A DNA stretch of 5,895 bases from positions 1-5,895 of the forward strand of contig JAZKEM010000003.1 in assembly GCA_040387055.1 (NCBI GenBank). The letters are read 5' to 3'. The position numbers and the translations under genes are program-made. This DNA comes from Stenotrophobium sp040387055. Lineage in GTDB: Bacteria > Pseudomonadota > Gammaproteobacteria > Nevskiales > Nevskiaceae. Below are positions 1-5,516 of this stretch, in pieces (the first letter of the stretch is position 1; every line of letters starts with the position of its first letter). A model generated the notes under the pieces. It was given only the letters and a program-made list of their open reading frames with translations, searched no databases and was not told the origin of the DNA.

Positions 1-695
1 CGCGCGGCTTGGATCGAGGTGGACATATGGCTCAGCGTCCAACGCTGCTCCGCTTCTATCGACACCGTACGTGCGGAGCGTTTGGTGCCGGTATCGCGCA
101 CAACCAGATGTCGATGCGCGCGCAGATCACGCATTGTTAATGTGCGCCCCAGTTTGTGCAGCGGGTGATCCGGATGCGCCGCCGCGACGAAGCGCATACG
201 CATTAAAGAGTCGCCGAGAAACCCCACCGGGATTGATGACGCGATGGCAACTTGAACCTTGCCTTGCAGCAACAACTCCGAAGTGCCACTCATCACCGAC
301 TCATACATCTCGATACGAGTGTGTGGACTCTCCACGCCAAACTTGGCGAGGCAATCCACCATCAGCCACGAAGGGAAAATGACCTCGACCGCGATGCCAA
401 TCTCCGCCTCCCAGCCCGACGACACCGCACGCGCAGTGCTTTCCAATTCGCCCGCTTCATTCAGCAGCACCTGCGCACGGCGATAAAGCAGTTGGCCGGT
501 TGGCGTGAGAATGGCTTTGCGACCTTGGATCTCAAAGGCCTTTACGCCGAGCATGCTTTCGAGCTTTTGCACCGCATAAGTCACGGCGGACTGGCTCTTA
601 TGCAACACCTCTGCTGCCTGCGCATAACCGCCCTCGTCGACGACGGCGAGCAGGGCGCGCCACTGTTCCAGCGTGATCTTCGGGTTAGCGGTCAT
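1..695 (-). CDS. LysR-type transcriptional regulator, C-terminus beyond the left edge
   Basis: This is a one-component DNA-binding regulator of the LysR family, read leftward. 231 codons are visible and no stop is reached; family members are usually near 300 residues, so the last part of the effector-binding domain is missing. Residues about 8-66 form the winged helix-turn-helix: LEQWRALLAVVDEGGYAQAA, then SQSAVTYAVQKLE and a wing ending in LTPTGQLLYRRA. A linker helix covers about 67-95. The periplasmic-binding-like effector domain starts near residue 97 (EAEIGIAVEVIFPSW). The ATG at 695 is preferred because an in-frame TAG lies five codons upstream and the HTH starts at the usual distance; no clear Shine-Dalgarno is visible. 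It is divergent from azoR across a 132-nt gap, the classic arrangement for a LysR protein controlling its neighbour. That regulation, and an aromatic or quinone effector, are inferred. Confidence 0.93.
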   Translation of the reverse strand, partial: MTANPKITLEQWRALLAVVDEGGYAQAAEVLHKSQSAVTYAVQKLESMLGVKAFEIQGRKAILTPTGQLLYRRAQVLLNEAGELESTARAVSSGWEAEIGIAVEVIFPSWLMVDCLAKFGVESPHTRIEMYESVMSGTSELLLQGKVQVAIASSIPVGFLGDSLMRMRFVAAAHPDHPLHKLGRTLTMRDLRAHRHLVVRDTGTKRSARTVSIEAEQRWTLSHMSTSIQAA

Positions 696-700
696 TGGGC

Positions 701-742
701 GATCAATCTAATTATTGGATGGTTATTGGCTAAATATTGATC
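701..742. promoter_or_regulatory. Probable LysR operator: phased ATTG blocks inside an inverted repeat
   Basis: The core ATTG occurs at 714-717, 725-728 and 736-739, exactly 11 bp apart, about one helical turn. The first two copies extend to TTATTGG and the third reads ATATTGA. The block is bounded by a perfect 7-bp inverted repeat, GATCAAT (701-707) and ATTGATC (736-742). A shorter dyad, CAAT-N6-ATTG, spans 704-717. These patterns are read directly from the sequence. LysR proteins usually bind extended sites of several subsites, often as tetramers, between divergent promoters. Assigning this site to the adjacent regulator is inference from position and pattern. Confidence 0.5.
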
Positions 743-778
743 TTTTTTATCGATCCAGTAAATCCTTTAATAGCGACA
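743..778 (+). promoter_or_regulatory. Candidate azoR operon promoter (-10 TTTAAT)
   Basis: TTTAAT at 766-771 matches the sigma-70 -10 consensus at five of six positions and would start transcription near 778. The hexamer 17 bp upstream is a T-run (743-748) and a poor -35 element. That fits an activator-dependent promoter with the phased ATTG blocks lying just upstream. The call rests on a short motif and position only. Confidence 0.3.
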
Positions 779-780
779 CC

Positions 781-801
781 CCGATACGGCTACCGCATCG
801 G
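781..801. promoter_or_regulatory. 21-bp near-perfect palindrome in the azoR leader
   Basis: CCGAT (781-785) pairs with ATCGG (797-801) and CGG (787-789) with CCG (793-795), around a CTA centre, with one A/C mismatch (786/796). It lies downstream of the proposed -10 and ends 15 nt before the azoR ribosome binding site. It could be an operator for a second regulator, or a short RNA hairpin in the leader. No T-run follows, so it is not an intrinsic terminator. Confidence 0.4.
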
Positions 802-827
802 ACCCCAATTCAACACGGAGGTGTCCC

Positions 828-1451
828 ATGAAAACCTTACTCCAACTCAATACCAGCCTTAACGCCGATGGCGGCCAGTCCAGCTTGCTCGCCAAGAGCT
901 ACATCGGCGCATGGCAGGCTGCGAACCCCGGCTCGACGGTGAAGTCACGCAACCTCGCCACCAGCGACGCTGTGCCACATCTCACTGCCGAGCGCTTCCA
1001 GGCTTTTCTCACCAAGCCAGAAGATCGCACGGCAGAACAAAAAGCAGTCACCGACTATTCCGACGCGCTAATTAATGAACTCAAGAACGCCGACGCCATC
1101 GCGATTGGCCTGCCGATGTACAACTTCGGCATCCCATCACAGCTCAAGGCTTACTTTGACCACATCGCTCGCGCTGGTATCACCTTTCAATATTCGGCCA
1201 CCGGCCCTGTTGGCCTGGTCACGAACAAAAAGGTTTATGTGTTCGCCACCCGCGGCGGCTTCTATGCCGGCACGCCAGCTGACACGCAGACCCAGTATGT
1301 ACGCGACTTCTTGAAGTTCATTGGCATCACCGATGTTGAATTTGTCTACGCAGAAGGTCTGGCTTATGGTCCAGAAAGCGCAGAAGCCAACCTCGGCAAA
1401 GCCAATGCTGCGATCGAGCTTTTGACCACGCCAGAAAAACTGGCCGCTTAA
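828..1451 (+). CDS. azoR: FMN-dependent NADH:quinone oxidoreductase / azoreductase
   Basis: This 207-residue protein is close in length and sequence to E. coli AzoR, a cytosolic homodimeric flavoenzyme of the flavodoxin-like fold. The family reduces quinones and azo bonds by two electrons with NADH, which avoids semiquinone radicals. Visible family motifs are an N-terminal beta strand with a phosphate-binding Ser/Gly/Gln region (residues 4-20), the FMN-contacting PMYNF (96-100), YFDHIARAGITF (109-120), GLVT (129-132), TRGG (141-144, the usual SRGG position), FLKFIGITDVEFVYAEG (161-177) and AYGPE (179-183). The ATG is fixed by GGAGGT at 817-822, five nt upstream. It is the first gene of an operon with doxX and pirin and is divergent from the LysR gene. 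The family is secure; the physiological substrate, probably quinones, is inferred from family knowledge. Confidence 0.95.
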   Translation: MKTLLQLNTSLNADGGQSSLLAKSYIGAWQAANPGSTVKSRNLATSDAVPHLTAERFQAFLTKPEDRTAEQKAVTDYSDALINELKNADAIAIGLPMYNFGIPSQLKAYFDHIARAGITFQYSATGPVGLVTNKKVYVFATRGGFYAGTPADTQTQYVRDFLKFIGITDVEFVYAEGLAYGPESAEANLGKANAAIELLTTPEKLAA

Positions 1452-1475
1452 TTTTCTAACCTCAGGGAGAACAAC

Positions 1476-1859
1476 ATGAACAAACTACAGAACAGCGCAG
1501 AACTCACCGGTCGCATCTTGATGGCCGCCATCTTTGTCCTCGCAGGCGCCAGCAAGATCACCGCTTACGCAGGCACACAGCAATACATGGCTGCGATGGG
1601 CGTACCCGGTGCACTGTTGCCACTGGTGATTGCACTTGAACTCGGCGGCGGCTTGCTACTCGTCGCAGGATTTCAAACGCGCTTGATCGCACTGGCACTT
1701 GCCGGATTTAGCGTCGCCTCGGCTGCGCTCTTTCACAACAATCTTGGCGATCAAACCCAGTTCATCATGTTCTTCAAGAACGTTGCGATGGCAGGTGGTT
1801 TCTTAATCATCGCCGCTCATGGCCCTGGCGCTTACAGCCTCGACCGTCGCGGTAATTAG
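1476..1859 (+). CDS. DoxX-family inner-membrane protein (operon copy)
   Basis: This 127-residue protein has about four hydrophobic segments (roughly 12-28, 44-66, 68-86 and 103-115), the usual DoxX layout. Typical family features are an early Arg (R13) followed by the FVLAGASKI stretch (20-28), a Glu in the second membrane segment (E55, in LELGGGLLL), and a C-terminal FHNNLGD (86-92) followed by FFKNVAMAGG (99-108). It resembles the E. coli YqjF group. The biochemical role of DoxX proteins is poorly defined; members are repeatedly tied to quinone, thiol or oxidative stress and may act in membrane redox steps. The ATG is supported by AGGGAG at 1464-1469, six nt upstream. It lies 24 nt after azoR and 33 nt before pirin, so the three are almost certainly co-transcribed. 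Family confident, function unproven. Confidence 0.92.
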   Translation: MNKLQNSAELTGRILMAAIFVLAGASKITAYAGTQQYMAAMGVPGALLPLVIALELGGGLLLVAGFQTRLIALALAGFSVASAALFHNNLGDQTQFIMFFKNVAMAGGFLIIAAHGPGAYSLDRRGN

Positions 1860-1882
1860 TCTTAAAACCTTTTGAGCTTCAC

Positions 1883-1886
1883 GGAG
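1883..1886 (+). promoter_or_regulatory. Ribosome binding site that fixes the pirin start
   Basis: GGAG, within ACGGAG at 1881-1886, lies six nt before the ATG at 1893. The reading frame is open further upstream from a TTG at 1872, but this site would then lie inside the gene, so the ATG is the likely start. Confidence 0.7.
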
Positions 1887-1892
1887 CACGTC

Positions 1893-2747
1893 ATGAACAC
1901 ACGCACGCTGCACCAAGTGATTCCCGGCATGCCAACTTCAGACGGCGCAGGTGTAAAACTGCGCCGTAGCCTCGGAGCCAGCCAAGCACTGCGCCTCGAC
2001 CCATTTTTGATGTTGGACGAATTTTCTAGCGAGAATCCGGACGATTACGTTGCAGGTTTTCCCGCACATCCACATCGTGGTTTTGAAACGGTGACGTACA
2101 TGCTCGATGGGCATATGCGTCACGAAGATCACATGGGCAATGTTGGCGAACTCAAGAGCGGTGGCGTGCAATGGATGACCGCAGGTCGCGGCATCATCCA
2201 CTCCGAGATGCCACAACAGGAAAGCGGTCGCATGCGCGGTTTTCAGTTGTGGATCAATTTGCCAGCAGACGAAAAGATGAAGCCTGCGGCTTATCGCGAT
2301 ATTCAGGCTTCTGACATTCCGACGGCATCGCTGGCCAATGGCGGACAGGTGAAAGTGATCGCAGGCAGCGCTGATATCGACGGCAAGAAAGTTGAAGGGC
2401 CGATCAACGGCCTGACGACTGAACCGCTTTATCTCGATGTGCATCTGCCAGCAGGCGCTAGCTTTACGCAATCGGTGACTAACGGTCACAACGCTTTTGT
2501 TTACAGCTATGAAGGTAGCATCAGCGTTGGCGACAAGCAGTTACCTCAGCAAGGCGCTGGCGTTCTTTCGCAAGGTGATCAGGTCACGCTGACAGCAGGC
2601 GCGCAAGGTGCACGTTTGATTTTGTTAGCCGCCAAACCGCTACGTGAGCCGGTCGTACAGTACGGTCCGTTTGTTATGAACACGCGTGAGCAGATTGAGC
2701 AGGCGATTACGGATTATCAGAACGGCACGTTGGCACTGGCAGCTTGA
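1893..2747 (+). CDS. Pirin-family bicupin, possible quercetin 2,3-dioxygenase
   Basis: This 284-residue protein is a full-length pirin: two cupin barrels binding one metal, usually iron, in the N-terminal barrel. The metal ligands known from human pirin (two His in an HxH, then His and Glu) are present as H59 and H61 in FPAHPHRGFET, and H103 and E105 in GRGIIHSEMP. The N-terminal RRSLG (24-28) and DPFLMLDEF (36-44) and the C-terminal EPVVQYGPFVMNT (252-264) are also typical. Some bacterial pirins, including E. coli YhhW, cleave the flavonol quercetin; others have no known substrate or act through protein contacts. The intact metal site makes catalysis plausible but not certain. It is the last gene of the operon, 33 nt after doxX, with the terminator 23 nt beyond its stop. 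Cytosolic; no signal peptide is visible. Confidence 0.93.
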   Translation: MNTRTLHQVIPGMPTSDGAGVKLRRSLGASQALRLDPFLMLDEFSSENPDDYVAGFPAHPHRGFETVTYMLDGHMRHEDHMGNVGELKSGGVQWMTAGRGIIHSEMPQQESGRMRGFQLWINLPADEKMKPAAYRDIQASDIPTASLANGGQVKVIAGSADIDGKKVEGPINGLTTEPLYLDVHLPAGASFTQSVTNGHNAFVYSYEGSISVGDKQLPQQGAGVLSQGDQVTLTAGAQGARLILLAAKPLREPVVQYGPFVMNTREQIEQAITDYQNGTLALAA

Positions 2748-2770
2748 GCCTGTAGGAGCTGTCCATAAAG

Positions 2771-2805
2771 AAACCCGCCGCCTCTCACGAGACGGCGGGT
2801 TTTTT
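2771..2805. terminator. Intrinsic terminator, probably bidirectional
   Basis: A perfect 10-bp stem, AAACCCGCCG (2771-2780) with CGGCGGGTTT (2793-2802), can be extended inside by TCT/AGA around a CACG loop. It runs into six T residues (2800-2805) on the plus strand. It lies just after the pirin stop. On the minus strand the same stem is followed by TTTCTTTAT, a weaker U-tract, so it probably also ends the convergent lipoprotein transcript, whose stop is only 7 nt from the T-run. Confidence 0.9.
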
Positions 2806-2811
2806 ATTGAC

Positions 2812-4698
2812 TTAAATTCCTTGGCGAACGATGTCAGACGAAGACAACAGCGGCACTTGGAACGAGCCACTCAAAGTCATCGCGGGCACCAACACGTCGC
2901 GTGACCAAGTGATTGGATACTGCGCGGTAAACGCAGAAACCAACAGGCCCAGCTTATCGCCCGGCTGCAGGCGCGCGCTGATGCCGTTCATGTCGACATT
3001 GTGATCGCCAAAGCCGCGAACCGGTGTGTACTGTGCATTGATTGGCTCCCAATTTGCAGAGCCTGCACGCAACACACCAATCGCCACAAACAGAATTGGG
3101 TCGCAGGCACCAATACCCAACGGCGCGGTGCAGTCAGTCATCTCAGCGCCAGTCAAACCTTGCATCTTCAACTTCAACGTTGGGATACCTGCAACTACAG
3201 CGCCTTGCTCTGGCGCGGTGTAGAACGGCTGCACTGACAACAGTGCTTCACGCACCTGCGTGCCGAGCAATGAGCCGACAACACCCAGCAAGCTATTGAG
3301 CTGCGGCGTGCTGCCGTTGATGTCGTAGCTCTTGCCGCCACGTTTTACATCGCGCACCTGAATTGCATCACCGTCGGCAAGGCTCATACAAATGTCTTTG
3401 CCAGTGGTGACGACTTCTTTGATCGCGCCCTTCTTGCCCTGTAGCTTTTCTTCAAACCAAGCGAAGTTAGCGTCTTGCACATTGATGCCGCCGCAAGCCG
3501 TAGCGCCACCTGCATCCTGGAACTCTGGCGGATTGATCGCTGCGTAGAACGGATCGAGTGCAGTTTCGAGATCGCTACCCGGAGGCAAAGGCACCGTGCC
3601 CACGCTAACCGGCAGAATGTGGCCGCCTTGATGCGACATCAAACGAACATCGCCGCCCATTCTCTTGAGGCATTGATAGTTGGCGTAACCATTGTTGAAG
3701 TTGAACAAGGTGTCCGGCATACCCTGCGTAATCAGTGCATCAATCTTGGGGAATGGCGTTGGCGGAACCAAAAATGTATCTGGCACCGAGATTGGCAGAA
3801 TGAAACTCTGCGGCCCCGGCGGCAAACCATCGCAGAAATAGCTGACGCTGTGATACTTGAAGAAATTCAAACCCGTGGTCGAGAACGTGTTGGTCAAACC
3901 CGCTTGCACCAGCGTCTCAAAAATTGTTGGGTCCTGACGCGTCACATCACCACCAGCAACGCGCGTCAGCACTCCGGGAAGTGCCGCAAGCAAGCCAGTC
4001 ACATCGCCACCGACGAGGCCCAATAAAGGCAGCTCACCACCAGCAACCAGCGCAAGGCCCCATCCAGATTTCACAACGTTGCCAGAATTCAGCGCATAGG
4101 TCAGATCATGCGGTGTGATGTTAGGTGCAATGACGCGCAGACGATGCTTGGCGTCAGCGCCTGCAAGCAAGAACTGATACATGCCACCGTAAGAACCGCC
4201 GTAGCTGCCCACCATCATTTCGCCATTGGAACGACGACGCAGGCCTTCGAGATTTTCTGCCCAATCCAAAATTGCGATCAGATCCTGGCCTTCGTAATCC
4301 GGATCCATCACGCGAACTGTGCCACTGCTTTCACCGTCACCACGCTCATCAATCGAGATCACGTAGTAACCGGCATCACGTAGTTTCTTGATGAAGCTGT
4401 CGTCCGGCGCTTCGGTTTCGCGATCGCCGCCATAACCGTGGCCCTGCAATACCAAGGGATAGCTCTGGCCTTCAACCAACTGCGTCGGTTCAAACACCTG
4501 AAACACCTGCGTGTCGCCGGTCACCGCCACATTGATCGCTTGACGATAAATGGTGCCCGCTCGCGACGTGGTCACTGGCACGGTGACGTTGCCACTACCA
4601 GAAGAACCATTTGTTGCATCCGGACTAGTGCTGCGTCCGCAAGCCGTCAGTGCGACGAGCACTGTCAGCAACGTAATTTTACGAAGGGTGTTCTGCAT
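2812..4698 (-). CDS. CocE/S15-like alpha/beta-hydrolase lipoprotein
   Basis: This 628-residue protein appears to be an exported, membrane-anchored hydrolase of the CocE/NonD or X-Pro dipeptidyl-peptidase (S15) type. A short charged N-terminus and hydrophobic stretch end in the lipobox LTAC (Cys20), with Gly at +2, which favours the outer membrane. A Ser/Gly/Asn-rich linker (about 22-38) follows. The catalytic region shows QGHGYGG (85-91), DERGDGESSG (117-126) and GGSYGG (167-172), matching the S15 GxSYxG motif with Ser169 as nucleophile. Asp329 in GMPDTLF is the likely acid; His360 in SHQGGH, or possibly His356, is the likely base. About 160 residues between Ser169 and Asp329 probably contain a cap. 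The last 200 residues, with LSGSFQVPL near the end, resemble the S15 C-terminal jelly roll. Family members cleave esters, amides or peptides; the substrate here is unknown. Apparently monocistronic. Confidence 0.82.
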   Translation of the reverse strand: MQNTLRKITLLTVLVALTACGRSTSPDATNGSSGSGNVTVPVTTSRAGTIYRQAINVAVTGDTQVFQVFEPTQLVEGQSYPLVLQGHGYGGDRETEAPDDSFIKKLRDAGYYVISIDERGDGESSGTVRVMDPDYEGQDLIAILDWAENLEGLRRRSNGEMMVGSYGGSYGGMYQFLLAGADAKHRLRVIAPNITPHDLTYALNSGNVVKSGWGLALVAGGELPLLGLVGGDVTGLLAALPGVLTRVAGGDVTRQDPTIFETLVQAGLTNTFSTTGLNFFKYHSVSYFCDGLPPGPQSFILPISVPDTFLVPPTPFPKIDALITQGMPDTLFNFNNGYANYQCLKRMGGDVRLMSHQGGHILPVSVGTVPLPPGSDLETALDPFYAAINPPEFQDAGGATACGGINVQDANFAWFEEKLQGKKGAIKEVVTTGKDICMSLADGDAIQVRDVKRGGKSYDINGSTPQLNSLLGVVGSLLGTQVREALLSVQPFYTAPEQGAVVAGIPTLKLKMQGLTGAEMTDCTAPLGIGACDPILFVAIGVLRAGSANWEPINAQYTPVRGFGDHNVDMNGISARLQPGDKLGLLVSAFTAQYPITWSRDVLVPAMTLSGSFQVPLLSSSDIVRQGI

Positions 4699-4702
4699 CG
4701 TT

Positions 4703-4710
4703 CCTCTCCT
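4703..4710 (-). promoter_or_regulatory. Ribosome binding site that fixes the lipoprotein start
   Basis: On the minus strand AGGAGAGG lies just upstream of the ATG at 4698, with AGGAG seven nt from it. The frame stays open up to a TTG at 4725, but starting there would place this site inside the gene and put a charged extension before the signal peptide. The ATG at 4698 gives a normal lipoprotein signal sequence. Confidence 0.8.
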
Positions 4711-4951
4711 AAGAATCCAATTCAAATCTGATCAAAGGAGAACGCTGGCCCAAGGCCATACAGACGTTATTGCTTGCGGCGGCAAACGCTCATGGCGCTC
4801 GCATCTATCCGGCAACTATTTCGCACACGCGGCAAATACTGCACGCGCCTCCTCTTTATGTTGCAAGTATATGACGGCAGCTAGCCCTACACGCCGAGCT
4901 TGAGTCACATCTATTAGGGCACCCCATCCATGAATATGACGCTTATAAAGA

Positions 4952-4980
4952 TTGTTATTTTTTATTTAATTAAGTTTCAT
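4952..4980 (+). promoter_or_regulatory. Candidate promoter for the second doxX gene
   Basis: TTGTTA (4952-4957) and TTTCAT (4975-4980), 17 bp apart, each match the sigma-70 hexamers at four of six positions. They sit in the most AT-rich part of the region. Transcription would start near 4987 and give a leader of about 115 nt. In such AT-rich sequence chance matches are common, so this is a weak call. Confidence 0.25.
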
Positions 4981-5030
4981 TAAGGCACGTTATTAAAACT
5001 ATTTCCCTACGATAAATCTTCTGCGCGAAC

Positions 5031-5054
5031 CCCTGACCCTTGAGCCAATCAGGG
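5031..5054 (+). promoter_or_regulatory. Small inverted repeat in the second doxX leader
   Basis: CCCTGA (5031-5036) can pair with TCAGGG (5049-5054) across a 12-nt loop. An alternative pairing uses ACCCT (5036-5040) with AGGGT (5051-5055). It lies about 47 nt before the start codon and has no T-run, so it is not a terminator. It may be an operator or a leader hairpin, or chance. Confidence 0.2.
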
Positions 5055-5101
5055 TGTCGCTAGCGCCATCGCGCACCAAAACAATTACCGTAAGATGCCG
5101 C

Positions 5102-5488
5102 ATGAACAAATTAAAACTCGCCGGTCTCGGCTTCGTCTTTATCTGGTTTTTCTTTGGCGGCATTGGCCATTTTGTGGCGACGGATTTCTTCGTCAGCATC
5201 GTGCCGCCTTACGTGCCTGAACCGCGCGCCATGGTTTACATCAGCGGCGTGTTCGAACTGCTCGGCGCTATCGGCATCTTGTTTGCACGCTGGCGTTCAC
5301 TGGCAGGAATCGGACTGGTCGTGCTGATCATCGCGGTCACGCCCGCCAACATTTACATGTGGCAAAACCCTGCTCTGTTCCCTGATTTCACGCCGATGAT
5401 GCTGAACGTGCGCATGGTCATCCAAGTGCTGTTGATTGCCTGCGTCATCTGGAGCACACGCGCACCGCGCACTGCTCAACACGTTTGA
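5102..5488 (+). CDS. DoxX-family membrane protein, second type
   Basis: This 128-residue inner-membrane protein has four hydrophobic segments (about 7-25, 45-62, 66-82 and 103-117). The pattern IVPPYVPEP (33-41), then SGVFELLGAIG (48-58) and PANIYMWQNP (81-90), is typical of a DoxX branch different from the copy in the azoR operon; the two align only in general layout. Its function is unknown; relatives in other bacteria appear in quinone or thiol stress regulons. The ATG at 5102 places the first membrane segment correctly, but only a weak TAAG lies upstream. The frame is open from a GTG at 5054, which would add 16 polar residues unlike the family. An SRPBCC gene follows after 28 nt and is probably co-transcribed. 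The weak ribosome binding site suggests lower or controlled translation (inference). Confidence 0.88.
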   Translation: MNKLKLAGLGFVFIWFFFGGIGHFVATDFFVSIVPPYVPEPRAMVYISGVFELLGAIGILFARWRSLAGIGLVVLIIAVTPANIYMWQNPALFPDFTPMMLNVRMVIQVLLIACVIWSTRAPRTAQHV

Positions 5489-5516
5489 TTTGAAACTTCC
5501 GCACGGAGAGCAAGAC

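Larger units (their letters stand above)
4711..5101. other. Divergent intergenic region without a convincing gene
   Basis: This stretch separates the lipoprotein gene from the second doxX gene. The half nearer the lipoprotein (to about 4920) has base composition like the coding regions but no good reading frame. The part at about 4940-5020 is strikingly AT-rich and includes TTTAATTAAG (4966-4975) and TTATTAAAA (4990-4998). Small inverted repeats include TGGCC-CAA-GGCCA at 4746-4758. For the lipoprotein, the best -10-like element is TATACT on the minus strand (4866-4871), but no matching -35 is visible. I see no RNA gene or mobile-element end. Confidence 0.6.

Noticed and set aside
71..740. 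Plus-strand open frames across the LysR gene
   Set aside because: The minus strand encodes a clear LysR protein with a recognisable HTH across the same DNA; the plus-strand translations match nothing and are shadows.
1938..2489. 183-codon minus-strand open frame opposite the pirin gene
   Set aside because: It lies wholly inside a well-supported pirin gene, its translation resembles no family, and it is rich in His, Cys and Arg as expected for an antisense shadow.
3475..4026. 183-codon plus-strand open frame opposite the lipoprotein gene
   Set aside because: It overlaps the catalytic and C-terminal coding sequence of the hydrolase, has no ribosome binding site, and its Arg/His/Gln-rich translation is typical of the reverse of coding DNA.
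4734..4740. Good Shine-Dalgarno-like AAAGGAG on the plus strand
   Set aside because: No ATG, GTG or TTG follows at a usable distance, so it does not mark a gene.
4550..4903. 117-codon plus-strand open frame spanning the lipoprotein start and intergenic region
   Set aside because: It begins inside the opposite-strand signal peptide and linker coding region, has no recognisable domain, and its composition is not protein-like.
4999..5199. 66-codon minus-strand open frame across the second doxX start
   Set aside because: It overlaps the first membrane segments of the DoxX gene on the other strand and has no recognisable family or ribosome binding site.
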